Assembly (NCBI RefSeq): GCF_035984545.1 | Contig: NZ_JAXCHP010000001.1 | Location: forward strand, 1,364,001-1,428,000 | Length of the DNA: 64,000 nucleotides | DNA from: Cryobacterium sp. GrIS_2_6 | GTDB taxonomy: Bacteria; Actinomycetota; Actinomycetes; Actinomycetales; Microbacteriaceae | Direction: 5' to 3' | Shown: positions 26,252 to 34,363 of the stretch, one piece after another | Position numbering within the stretch: position 1 is the stretch's first letter | Layout: each line of letters opens with the position of its first letter | The notes under the pieces: model-generated | Seen by the model: the letters and a program-made list of their open reading frames with translations, nothing else | Told to the model about the DNA's origin: nothing | The model's database searches: none | Translations under genes and position numbers: made by a program

Positions 26252-27457
26252 GTGGCCCCGGCACCGAAGACGAAGGAGCAGACGCTCGCCTGGTTGCGCA
26301 CCATCTCAGGGGAGCTGTCCACGGCGACCCTGAAACGACTCGAGGACACGCTGCCCTGGTACGGCGATATGCCGCCAGGACGGCGGTCCTCGGTCGGGCT
26401 GGTCGCCCAGGCGGGCATCACGTCCTTCATCGCGTGGTTCGACGACCCGAAATCCACTCCGTGGATCGCGGCGGACGTTTTCGGTGCCGCCCCGCGGGAG
26501 CTGTTGCGCTCGGTGAGCCTGCAGCAGACCCTCCAGCTCATCCGGGTCTCCGTCGAGGTCGTCGAGGAACGCGTCAAGGACGGCGGCGAGATCCTCCGCG
26601 AGGCGATCCTGCTCTACTCCCGCGAGATCGCCTTCGGGGCTGCGGATGTCTACGCGCGCGCCGCCGAGGCACGCGGGCTCTGGGACGTGCGGCTCGAGGC
26701 CCTCGTGGTCGACTCGATCCTCAGCGGCGAGTACGACGACGAACTGCCGAGCCGGATCGCCGCACTCGGCTGGCACGGCCACGGCGAGGTCTGCGTGCTC
26801 GTCGGCACCACCCCGAAGATGCTCGATGTCGACCAGCTGCGCCGCTCAGCGCGGCACATGGCCGCCGACGTGCTGATCGGGGTGCAGGGAAACCGGCTTG
26901 TTCTCGTGATCGGTCGCGCGCACCCCGCCTCAGCGGACTCCGAGGACACCGTAGGGACGGCATCCGCCCTGACGTTCATGGAGATCGCGGTGCAACTGGA
27001 ACCGAGCTTCGGTGCAGGGCACCTCGTGCTCGGACACGAAGTGCCGAACCTCGTCGACGCCTCCAAGAGCGCGAAGGCGGCCCTGGCCGGCTTCGCCGTC
27101 GCCCGGTCGTGGCGGAACGCGCCGCGCCCTGTCCAGGCGGACGACCTGCTCCCGGAGCGTGCGCTCGCAGGCGACCCGCTCGCCCGCGCCACCCTCATCC
27201 ACCGCATCTACCGGCCACTCCAGGCTCACTCGACCGAACTGCTCACGACGCTGTGGTGCTACCTCGACAACGGCCGCTCGCTCGAAGCGACAGCCAGGGA
27301 ACTCTTTGTTCACCCCAACACCGTGCGCTACCGACTGAAGCGTGTCTCCGAGGTCATCGGCTACGACGCGACGGGCGCCCGTGAGGCGCTCATCCTGCAG
27401 TCCGCGCTCATCCTCGGCTCGATCAGCGACCATGACGGCTCCACCCGCCGACGCTGA
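26252..27457 (+). CDS. fasR: PucR-family regulator, FasR-like
   Basis: A 401-residue regulator with a C-terminal PucR-type helix-turn-helix (LEATARELFVHPNTVRYRLKRVSEVIG). The preceding domain, of the CdaR GGDEF-like type, may sense acyl effectors. Position directly upstream of fabD-fabH-acpP-fabF identifies it as a FasR orthologue, which in Streptomyces and Mycobacterium activates the fatty-acid synthase operon and responds to long-chain acyl-CoA. Start is the GTG at 26252, seven bases after aceE. Coupling to aceE would link expression of acetyl-CoA production to that of fatty-acid synthesis. A candidate binding site lies in the 103-base gap before fabD. Confidence 0.88.
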   Translation: MAPAPKTKEQTLAWLRTISGELSTATLKRLEDTLPWYGDMPPGRRSSVGLVAQAGITSFIAWFDDPKSTPWIAADVFGAAPRELLRSVSLQQTLQLIRVSVEVVEERVKDGGEILREAILLYSREIAFGAADVYARAAEARGLWDVRLEALVVDSILSGEYDDELPSRIAALGWHGHGEVCVLVGTTPKMLDVDQLRRSARHMAADVLIGVQGNRLVLVIGRAHPASADSEDTVGTASALTFMEIAVQLEPSFGAGHLVLGHEVPNLVDASKSAKAALAGFAVARSWRNAPRPVQADDLLPERALAGDPLARATLIHRIYRPLQAHSTELLTTLWCYLDNGRSLEATARELFVHPNTVRYRLKRVSEVIGYDATGAREALILQSALILGSISDHDGSTRRR

Positions 27458-27464
27458 CACCCCT

Positions 27465-27500
27465 CGTTTGACCTGTTTCTGCGGGAAGACACAAACGTTT
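27465..27500. promoter_or_regulatory. candidate FasR operator upstream of fabD
   Basis: CGTTTG at 27465-27470 is repeated in inverted form as CAAACG at 27492-27497, the second lying inside the palindrome AAACGTTT. It occupies the only intergenic gap between fasR and the fab operon. The match to FasR is by position, not by a known consensus. Confidence 0.35.
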
Positions 27501-27560
27501 TCCGGATACTTGGTCGATCATCGACACTCCGCGGCGAATTGAGCTTGGGAGACTAGGGGA

Positions 27561-28478
27561 ATGATTGTTGTCGTCTGTCCCGGACAGGGCTCGCAAACCC
27601 CTGGTTTCCTCGTTCCCTGGCTTGAAGATCCCGCCTTCGCCGCCGGACTCGACGCGATGTCCGCCGCGAGCGGACTCGACCTTGTCACCCATGGCACGGT
27701 CAGTGACGCCGACACCATCCGTGATACGGCCGTCGCCCAACCACTGATCGTTGCGGCCGGAATCCTCACCATGCGGGCGCTCTTCGCCGCCGGCCGCGGC
27801 GACCGCATCGCGGGGATCGCGGGGCACTCGGTCGGCGAGATCACCGCCGCAGCCGGGGCCGGCATCCTGAACGATGCCGATGCCCTCGGGTTTGTGCGCG
27901 AACGAGGCGCGGCGATGGCGGAGGCCGCAGCCCTCGAACCGTCCGGGATGAGCGCCGTGCTCGGCGGCGACGAAGCCGAACTTCTCACGCTCCTCACCGA
28001 ACTCGGCCTCGAACCGGCCAACTTCAACGGCGGTGGCCAGGTCGTCGTAGCCGGTGCGATCGACGCACTCGCCCGTCTCTCCGCCGCTCCCCCTGCCCGT
28101 TCGCGTGTCATCCCCCTTCAGGTCGCCGGCGCATTCCACACGCGGTATATGCAGCCTGCCGTCGCCTCGCTCGCCGCGGTCGCCGCGCGTCTCACCCCCT
28201 CGAACCCGGCCCTGCCGATCTGGACGAACCGGGACGGCAGCCAGGTCGCCGACGGCGCGCGGTTCGTCGGATATCTCGTCGACCAGGTCTCCTCGCCGGT
28301 ACGGTGGGACATGTGCATGCAGTCTTTCGAGGCCGCCGGCGTAACCGGAATCATCGAGATCGCGCCAGCCGGCGCCCTCGTCGGCCTTGCGAAGCGTGCA
28401 CTCAAAGGCGTACCCAGCGTCGCGATCAAGACCCCGGACGATCTGCCCGCCGCGTTCGCACTGATCGACCAGCAGTAA
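27561..28478 (+). CDS. fabD: malonyl-CoA:ACP transacylase
   Basis: Loads malonyl groups from CoA onto acyl carrier protein for fatty-acid elongation. 305 residues. The nucleophile Ser90 lies in GIAGHSVGEI, and the catalytic partner His193 lies in VAGAFHTRYM. The oxyanion-type CPGQGSQ motif is at residues 6-12. GGGGA directly precedes the ATG at 27561. It is the first gene of the fabD-fabH-acpP-fabF operon, with the FasR-type regulator immediately upstream. fabH follows after 18 bases. Confidence 0.95.
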   Translation: MIVVVCPGQGSQTPGFLVPWLEDPAFAAGLDAMSAASGLDLVTHGTVSDADTIRDTAVAQPLIVAAGILTMRALFAAGRGDRIAGIAGHSVGEITAAAGAGILNDADALGFVRERGAAMAEAAALEPSGMSAVLGGDEAELLTLLTELGLEPANFNGGGQVVVAGAIDALARLSAAPPARSRVIPLQVAGAFHTRYMQPAVASLAAVAARLTPSNPALPIWTNRDGSQVADGARFVGYLVDQVSSPVRWDMCMQSFEAAGVTGIIEIAPAGALVGLAKRALKGVPSVAIKTPDDLPAAFALIDQQ

Positions 28479-28496
28479 GCCCGACGGAAAGAGACC

Positions 28497-29501
28497 ATGA
28501 CCAAGCCGACACTCCAGCAGTCGCACGGCCCCGCGTTCACGCGCATCCTGTCAGTCGGTGCCGCCCGCGGTGACCTGACCGTTCCCAACGACGACTTGGT
28601 CGGTCCGATCGACTCGTCCGACGAGTGGATCCAGCAGCGTACCGGCATCATCAGCCGCGTCCGGGCCAGCCAGGGCATCGAGGCCGTCGACCTCGCCGTC
28701 GTTGCCGCCACCGAGGCCATCGAGAAGTCCGGCATCGACCCGACCCTGATCGACGCCGTCATCGTCGCCACCATCAGCAACGGCCGCCAGACCCCGTCGA
28801 TGGCCGCCGTCCTCGCCGACAAGGTCGGCGCCAACCCGGCCGCCGCGTACGACATCAACGCCGCCTGTGCCGGTTACGCATATGCCGTAGCCCAGGCCGA
28901 CGCCCTCATCCGCACCGGTGTCGCGCACTACGCGCTCGTCGTCGGGGCCGAAAAGCTCTCCGACCTCGTGGACCCGACCGACCGCAGCATCTCGTTCCTC
29001 CTCGGCGACGGCGCAGGCGCCGTCGTGATCGGCCCGAGCGACTACCCCGGTATCTCGAGCACCGTCTGGGGGTCCGACGGTTCCAAGGCCGGCGCGATCC
29101 AGATGAATCACACCCTGCAGGAATACCACCGCGGTGAATCCGAGTGGCCCACACTCCGCCAGGAGGGCCAGACGGTCTTCCGCTGGGCGGTCTGGGACAT
29201 GGCCAAGGTCGCCAAGCAGGCCCTCGAGGCCGCCGGAGTGACCAGTGCGGACCTCGCGGCCTTCATCCCTCACCAGGCCAACATGCGCATCATCGACGAG
29301 TTCGCGAAGCTGCTCAAGCTCCCGGAGTCCGTCGTCATCGCGCGCGATATCGCCACAACGGGGAACACCTCCTCGGCATCGATCCCGCTCGCCACGCACA
29401 CCCTGCTTGCCGAACACCCTGAGCTCAGTGGCGGTCTCGCCCTGCAGATCGGCTTCGGAGCCGGACTGGTGTTCGGCGCGCAGGTCGTCGTGCTCCCGTA
29501 G
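28497..29501 (+). CDS. fabH: beta-ketoacyl-ACP synthase III
   Basis: Condenses acyl-CoA primers (often branched in actinobacteria) with malonyl-ACP to start fatty-acid synthesis. The catalytic triad is intact: Cys124 (NAACAGYAYA), His259 (FIPHQANMRI) and Asn290 (TTGNTSSASIP). 334 residues is the normal length. GGAAAGAG precedes the ATG at 28497. It is the second gene of the fab operon, 60 bases before acpP. Confidence 0.95.
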   Translation: MTKPTLQQSHGPAFTRILSVGAARGDLTVPNDDLVGPIDSSDEWIQQRTGIISRVRASQGIEAVDLAVVAATEAIEKSGIDPTLIDAVIVATISNGRQTPSMAAVLADKVGANPAAAYDINAACAGYAYAVAQADALIRTGVAHYALVVGAEKLSDLVDPTDRSISFLLGDGAGAVVIGPSDYPGISSTVWGSDGSKAGAIQMNHTLQEYHRGESEWPTLRQEGQTVFRWAVWDMAKVAKQALEAAGVTSADLAAFIPHQANMRIIDEFAKLLKLPESVVIARDIATTGNTSSASIPLATHTLLAEHPELSGGLALQIGFGAGLVFGAQVVVLP

Positions 29502-29561
29502 TTTTCCCGTACCGCCTCTAAACTGAATCTCGGTCATACGAGACACCCCAAGGAGAAAAAA

Positions 29562-29810
29562 ATGGCATTGTCCACCGAAGAAGTACTGTCCGGCCTCGCT
29601 GAGCTCATCAATGATGAGACCGGCATTGCGGCTGACACGGTTGAGATGGGTAAGTCGTTCACCGACGACCTCGACATCGATTCCATCTCGATGATGACCA
29701 TTGTCGTCAACGCAGAAGAGAAGTTCGACGTGAAGATCCCCGACGAAGAGGTCAAGAACCTTAAGACCGTCGGCGACGCCGTCGACTTCATCGTCAAGGC
29801 CCAGGACTAA
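29562..29810 (+). CDS. acpP: acyl carrier protein
   Basis: An 82-residue acidic four-helix protein that carries growing acyl chains on a phosphopantetheine arm. The attachment serine is Ser41 in DIDSISM. AAGGAG lies eight or nine bases before the ATG. It is the third gene of the fab operon and is followed by a strong hairpin before fabF, which may raise its expression relative to the downstream gene. Confidence 0.96.
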   Translation: MALSTEEVLSGLAELINDETGIAADTVEMGKSFTDDLDIDSISMMTIVVNAEEKFDVKIPDEEVKNLKTVGDAVDFIVKAQD

Positions 29811-29819
29811 AACTAACGA

Positions 29820-29854
29820 GACCAGGCCGGCCGGCATTGCCGATCGGCCTGGTC
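29820..29854 (+). terminator. hairpin between acpP and fabF
   Basis: GACCAGGCCG and CGGCCTGGTC form a perfect 10-bp stem around a GC-rich loop that can extend the helix. It lies ten bases after the acpP stop and 45 before fabF. No T-run follows, so it may be a partial terminator or an mRNA-stabilising end for acpP. Confidence 0.6.
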
Positions 29855-29898
29855 TGTGGGCTCCGCCCGCCGTTTTGATGTACCACGGAGAGTTGCAT

Positions 29899-31134
29899 AT
29901 GACCAAGAAGATCGTTATCACCGGAATCGGTGCGACCTCCCCTCTCGGAGGCACTGCCGCCGAGACCTGGGCTGCGCTGTTGAACGGCGAGTCCGGCGCC
30001 ACAACCCTCGAGCAGGAATGGGTCGCACGCACCCAGCTGCCGATCACCTTCGCCGCGCAGGCGAGAGTCCCCTCCAGCGAGGTCCTCGCGAGGCACGAGA
30101 TCAAGCGTCTCGACCCCTCGAGCCAGTTCGCGCTGATCGCCGGCCGCGAGGCCTGGGCGGATGCCGGATCTCCCGAGGTCGAAGCCGACCGGCTCGCCGT
30201 CGACTGGGCCACCGGCATCGGCGGCGTGTGGACCCTCCTCGACGCCTGGGACACCCTGCGCGAACGCGGCCCACGCCGCGTGCTGCCGATGACCGTCCCG
30301 ATGCTGATGCCGAACGGGCCCGCCGCAGCAATCGGCATGGACCTGCACGCCCGCGCCGGCATCACGACCGTCGTCTCCGCGTGCGCGTCGAGCACGGAAT
30401 CCCTCGTCAACGCCTATGACCGGCTGCAGGCCGGCCGCGCGGACGTCGTCATCGCCGGTGGCTCGGAAGCCGCGATCCACCCGCTACCGATCGCGTCATT
30501 TGCGGCGATGCAGGCGTTGTCCAAGCGGAACGACGACCCGGCCCATGCCTCACGCCCGTACGACGTGTCACGCGACGGCTTCGTGCTCGGCGAGGGTGCA
30601 GCAGCACTCGTCGTCGAAACCGAAGAGCACGCCAAGGCCCGCGGTGCGCGCATTTATGCCGAACTGCTCGGCGGTGCCGTCACGAGTGACGCGTACCACA
30701 TCACGGCTCCCGACCCGGAGGGCTCAGCGGCCGCCCGAGCCATGGTCACCGCCATCCGCAACGCGGGTGCCGACCTCAGTGATGTCGCCCACATCAATGC
30801 GCATGCGACGAGCACGCCTGTCGGGGACATCGCTGAGTACAACGCACTCCGTCGTGTGTTCGGCGACCTGCTCGAGGGCATCCCCGTTTCCGCGACGAAG
30901 GCATCCACCGGGCACCTGCTCGGTGGTGCAGGAGCGATCGAGGCGTTCTTCACCGTGATGGCGCTCTCGACGCGGACGGCCCCGCCGACGATCAACCTCG
31001 TCGAACAGGACCCGGCGATCCCGCTCGACGTCGTGACCTCTCCGCGGACCCTCCCCGCCGGCAACCTGCTCGCGATCAGCAACTCGTTCGGATTCGGCGG
31101 CCACAACGCCGTCGTGGCCTTCCGCTCGGTTTAG
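29899..31134 (+). CDS. fabF: beta-ketoacyl-ACP synthase II
   Basis: Elongating condensing enzyme of type II fatty-acid synthesis. 411 residues. The nucleophile Cys162 lies in VVSACASSTES, and the two catalytic histidines lie in NAHATSTPVGD and KASTGHLLGGAG. NSFGFGGHNAVV near the C terminus is the family's Gly-rich end. The ATG at 29899 has GGAG eight bases upstream and is preferred to an ATG at 29875, which lacks one. Last gene of the fab operon; a 14-bp hairpin follows. Confidence 0.94.
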   Translation: MTKKIVITGIGATSPLGGTAAETWAALLNGESGATTLEQEWVARTQLPITFAAQARVPSSEVLARHEIKRLDPSSQFALIAGREAWADAGSPEVEADRLAVDWATGIGGVWTLLDAWDTLRERGPRRVLPMTVPMLMPNGPAAAIGMDLHARAGITTVVSACASSTESLVNAYDRLQAGRADVVIAGGSEAAIHPLPIASFAAMQALSKRNDDPAHASRPYDVSRDGFVLGEGAAALVVETEEHAKARGARIYAELLGGAVTSDAYHITAPDPEGSAAARAMVTAIRNAGADLSDVAHINAHATSTPVGDIAEYNALRRVFGDLLEGIPVSATKASTGHLLGGAGAIEAFFTVMALSTRTAPPTINLVEQDPAIPLDVVTSPRTLPAGNLLAISNSFGFGGHNAVVAFRSV

Positions 31135-31168
31135 TCGACAAGCGCGGTCCCTTCGGACGTCGATCAGC

Positions 31169-31200
31169 AACAGGCTCGGCCCCTCGGGGTCGGGCCTGTT
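31169..31200 (+). terminator. fab operon terminator
   Basis: AACAGGCTCGGCCCC pairs with GGGGTCGGGCCTGTT, giving a 14-15-bp stem (with G-U pairs) and a two-base loop, 34 bases after the fabF stop. A CTCGTTT follows, giving a short T-containing tail. Confidence 0.75.
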
Positions 31201-31227
31201 CTCGTTTCCGCCTGTTCTCGTTTCCGC
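31195..31227 (+). repeat. 16-bp tandem duplication after fab terminator
   Basis: CCTGTTCTCGTTTCCGC occurs at 31195 and again at 31211, a period of 16 bases. It duplicates the T-containing tail of the terminator. Confidence 0.7.
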
Positions 31228-31266
31228 AGGTGTCTCTTTCCCCGGGCCTTGTGCGAATCAGGGCTT

Positions 31267-31788
31267 TCAGCCGACCTTGTGGAGCCAGACCACAGAGTTG
31301 AAGTCGCTCGCGTGCCTGAAGGGTTCGAGTTCGTCGTCCCAGGCCTGACCGAGGGCGAGGCGCAGTTCGCGATGCAGTTCGAGGACGTTCGCGCCGGCGG
31401 ACTCCATGGCGTAGCGAATCCGGTCTTCCGGGATCACGATGTTCCCGACGGTGTCGGTCTGAGCGAAGAAGATGCCGAGCTCCGGCGTGTGCAGCCACCG
31501 CCCGCCATCGACGCCGAACCCGGCGTCCTCGGTCACTTCGAAGCGCAAGTGGTCCCATCCGAGCAGCGCGGATGCGAGGCACGCGCCGGTCCCTGGGGCG
31601 CCCTCCCAGTGATATTCGGCGCGCTGGGAGCCCGTGAGCACCGGCTGATCGGACCAGTCGAAGTTGACGGCCTGGCCGAGGGCGCGACCGACCGCCCACT
31701 CCACGTGCGGGCTGAGTGCCCGTGGCGACGAATGCACCAAAAGCACCCCTCGCGCAGTTGGTGGCCGGCGCGCAGGAATTGCTGTCAT
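31267..31788 (-). CDS. DUF3145 family protein
   Basis: A 173-residue soluble protein of the actinobacterial DUF3145 family. Typical features are the N-terminal RGVLLVHSSPRALSPHVEWA and the central RAEYHWEGAPGTGACLASAL. A helical end LRLALGQAWDDELEPFRHA and the terminal SVVWLHKVG complete the match. GGAG with a seven-base spacer precedes the ATG at 31788, so the longer upstream frame is not used. It converges on the fab operon, a linkage seen in related genomes, but its function is unknown. Confidence 0.85.
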   Translation of the reverse strand: MTAIPARRPPTARGVLLVHSSPRALSPHVEWAVGRALGQAVNFDWSDQPVLTGSQRAEYHWEGAPGTGACLASALLGWDHLRFEVTEDAGFGVDGGRWLHTPELGIFFAQTDTVGNIVIPEDRIRYAMESAGANVLELHRELRLALGQAWDDELEPFRHASDFNSVVWLHKVG

Positions 31789-32001
31789 CGATTTTCTCCG
31801 TTCTGTGAGGTGCGTCTTCCCCAACGACCTCAGAACTGCGGATTCGATACGATGCAAGCGAGTGTGAACTTGTCGCTACGACGGAATTGCTACCGTCTCC
31901 TTGGATTATGCCTCAGCCGCCTGTGGGTATTCAAGGAAGATCGGGTTATTTGATCCCACCGTTTCAACCGGTTCCCGCGCGTTTTCCCGTGAAGCGGTTC
32001 G

Positions 32002-32016
32002 CTATACTCGGTATAG
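32002..32016. promoter_or_regulatory. palindromic operator of the PadR-like gene
   Basis: CTATAC and GTATAG form a perfect 6-bp inverted repeat around TCG. The left arm contains TATACT (32003-32008), a near-consensus -10, so a bound regulator would block RNA polymerase. It lies 24 bases before the regulator start and suggests autorepression. Confidence 0.6.
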
Positions 32017-32039
32017 TTATCTCTCGCTTCGGAGGCCCG

Positions 32040-32654
32040 GTGTCGGTACGCAGTTGTCTGCTTGTGATCCTGTCGATCGGTCCGGCATACGGATTCCAGC
32101 TTCACGCTGAACTCAGTTCCCGTACGGCCGGTCGCCGGAACGTGAATGCCGGCCAGGTCTACGGCACTCTCGAGCGTCTCGTGAAACAGGGAGTTGTGGA
32201 ATCTGCAGGGACCACTGATGACGGACTCCCCCTGTACCGGGCGACCTCGTCCGGACTGAGTGAAGCATCTGCCTGGCTGACCGGGACGGAGAGCGCCGTC
32301 GGCGAGGAGTGGAACGACCTCGTCGACCGGGTGCTGCTCGCGTCGTCACTCCCTGATGCGGACGTTCTCGGCATCATCGCCCGCCATCGCAGGCACTGGG
32401 AGTCCGACCTTGCGGACTCCGGTCCCGCCGCAGGATGCGACTCCACAGTCGCCGGGGTGCACCGCGGAGAGCTGCGGCCGGGTGCCGGGCAGGACCTGCT
32501 CGGCGCGGGTGCGCGGCATGCCCTCGCGACCGCGGCACTGGCCTGGCTCGAGAGCACGGAGCGCACACTGGCCGCCGCCCCAGGCGAGTTCGGGCACGGT
32601 CTCAATCTTCAGAAGCCACGACGCGGCCGGCGGCCGGCGGTGGTGGCGGCGTAG
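32040..32654 (+). CDS. PadR-like transcriptional regulator
   Basis: A 204-residue protein with an N-terminal winged helix of the PadR type: CLLVILSIGPAYGFQLHAEL, then VNAGQVYGTLERLVKQGVVES, and the wing TTDDGLPLYRATSSG. The C-terminal part is an Ala-rich helical region, probably for dimerisation, and is longer and less conserved than usual. GGAGG with a four-base spacer precedes the GTG at 32040. A palindrome overlapping the -10 lies just upstream. Targets other than itself are unknown; DUF3145 is divergent and shares the 250-base intergenic region. Confidence 0.8.
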   Translation: MSVRSCLLVILSIGPAYGFQLHAELSSRTAGRRNVNAGQVYGTLERLVKQGVVESAGTTDDGLPLYRATSSGLSEASAWLTGTESAVGEEWNDLVDRVLLASSLPDADVLGIIARHRRHWESDLADSGPAAGCDSTVAGVHRGELRPGAGQDLLGAGARHALATAALAWLESTERTLAAAPGEFGHGLNLQKPRRGRRPAVVAA

Positions 32655-32768
32655 CTCGATCAACACTCCCGCTTGGGGAGAAGTTGTCCACAGAAATCTG
32701 CTTTGACCGGGTTATCCACAGGTGATCTGTTGGCGTGCGGATGCCGCTGGAATGTCGGTGGTCCTCCG

Positions 32769-32774
32769 TAGAGT
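32769..32774 (+). promoter_or_regulatory. -10 hexamer of leaderless DUF222 gene promoter
   Basis: TAGAGT lies seven bases before the ATG at 32782 with no Shine-Dalgarno in between. Confidence 0.4.
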
Positions 32775-32781
32775 GACCGGT

Positions 32782-34244
32782 ATGACAGCTGAAGAACCCT
32801 CAGAAGTTCACGCGGAAAGCACGGCGGAAAACACGGCGGAACCCCCGCCCGGGGCCCCGCCCGACAACCCTCCTGAGACCTCCCTCAACCCCCGGCACCT
32901 CAGCCTGGTGGAGCCGTCCCTGCCCGAGGTGTATGACGCGATCCGGGAGGCGGACCGGGAGATGAACCGGGCCGCCGCTCGCCGGGCGGCCGCGATCTAT
33001 GCCGGGCAGCGGGTGCTGGCCGATGTCGGCCGGGCCCGCGCGGAAGCCGCGGTTCGCGCCGGGGGCCCGCGCCCGCCGTGGTCGCCGGAAGAAGCCACGA
33101 AGGAGGAGTTCACCTGCGAGGTCGGCGCCCTGCTCCGGCTCCCGCGGCGCACGGCGGAGACCCTGATCGAAGCCAGCCGCACCCTCGCCGAAGACCTCCC
33201 CGCAACACGCGAAGCCCTGACCTCCGGGGCGATCAGTTACCGGCACGCGCAGGTGATCATGGAACAGGCCTGGGGCATCCGAATGGATGATGACCCGGTG
33301 GCGGCCGCGCGGGCCCGCGCCGTGTTCGAGAACGTCCTCGTGCCCGACGCGGAAGTGCTCACCGTCGCGAAGCTGTCCGACCGGGCCCGGCGGGTGCGGG
33401 AACGCACCCACCCGGAAACCATCACCGCGAGGCACCAGAAGAGTGTCGAAGACCGGCACGTGGTGTTCCAGGCCCTCAACGACGGGATGGCGTCGTTGTC
33501 TGTGACCGGGGACGCTGAGAAGGTGCAGGCCGCCTACCACCGCACCCTCGACACGGCGCTCTGCCTGCAGGGCCGGAGGAAACCCGCACCCTGACCCAGC
33601 TGGCGGCAGACGTGCTCACCGACGTGCTGCTCAGCGGGGTCACCCCGGACGGTCTCGGTGCCGGGGTGGCCGCGCAGGTCAACGTCACCGTTCCCGTGCT
33701 GACCTTGCTGGGCACGAGCGAGGAACCCGGGTACCTGGCCGGGTACGGACCCATCGACCCCGACACCGCCCGGCGTCTCGCGGCCGGGGCGCCGAGCTTC
33801 ACCCGGCTCCTCACCCACCCGGAAACCGGGGTCGTGCTCTCCATGGGACGCGACACCTATAAACCGCCAGCAGCGCTCAAGAAGTGGCTCGAGGTGCGGG
33901 ATGAGACCTCCACCTTCCCCGGGTGCCGGCGCTCCGCGAAGCGGTCAGACCTGGATCACAGCGTGGAGTGGCAGCACGGCGGTGAGACGGACGCGATGAA
34001 CCTCGCCCATCTCTGCCCCTATCACCACGCGGTGAAGAGCTACACGAGGTGGTCGCCGAAACACCTCGGCGATGGTCGCATCGAGTGGACCTCACCGGCC
34101 GGGTACAGCTACAGCGTGGAACCCTCAGCGGACATGAGACCGCCGCGGAAACCGAAACCCGAATCGAAACCGCCGGCCCCGTTCGTGGATGTCTGGAACC
34201 TCGAGCCCACACCCGAAGACCCCGACGACCCGACACCGTTCTGA
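32782..34244 (+). pseudogene. DUF222 / HNH endonuclease, frameshifted
   Basis: The two halves of a DUF222-HNH protein (13E12-like family, usually multicopy in Micrococcales). The first frame (32782-33594) has an acidic Pro-rich N terminus and the DUF222 helical domain, ending prematurely after TALCLQG. The second frame (to 34244) continues EETRTLTQLAADVLTDV and carries an intact HNH nuclease motif: Asp-His in SDLDHSVEW, then NLAHLCPYHHAVK. One extra C at about 33572-33575 (CAGGGCC to CAGGGCCC) would join them. Apart from this the sequence is well preserved, so the mutation is recent or a sequencing error. Such genes are often unstable and repeated, with no settled function. Confidence 0.8.
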
Positions 34245-34295
34245 GCGAAGCCGACACCGAACCCGAATGTCCGAACCCCCGCTGAGCGAAGCCGA
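34242..34295 (+). repeat. short direct repeat after HNH gene
   Basis: CTGAGCGAAGCCGA occurs at 34242-34255 and 34282-34295. The first copy contains the HNH gene stop codon. It looks like a tail duplication; no target-site or insertion structure is visible. Confidence 0.6.
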
Positions 34296-34363
34296 AATCG
34301 TCCGACACCACGTCAGGAGCTTTCCCGCATCGCTGGCACCGCGGCATCCGGTGTCTCCCCTGT

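Noticed and set aside
26252..27457. Reading the PucR-type gene as a purine catabolism regulator
   Set aside because: The helix-turn-helix fits PucR, but the position directly before fabD-fabH-acpP-fabF identifies the FasR branch.
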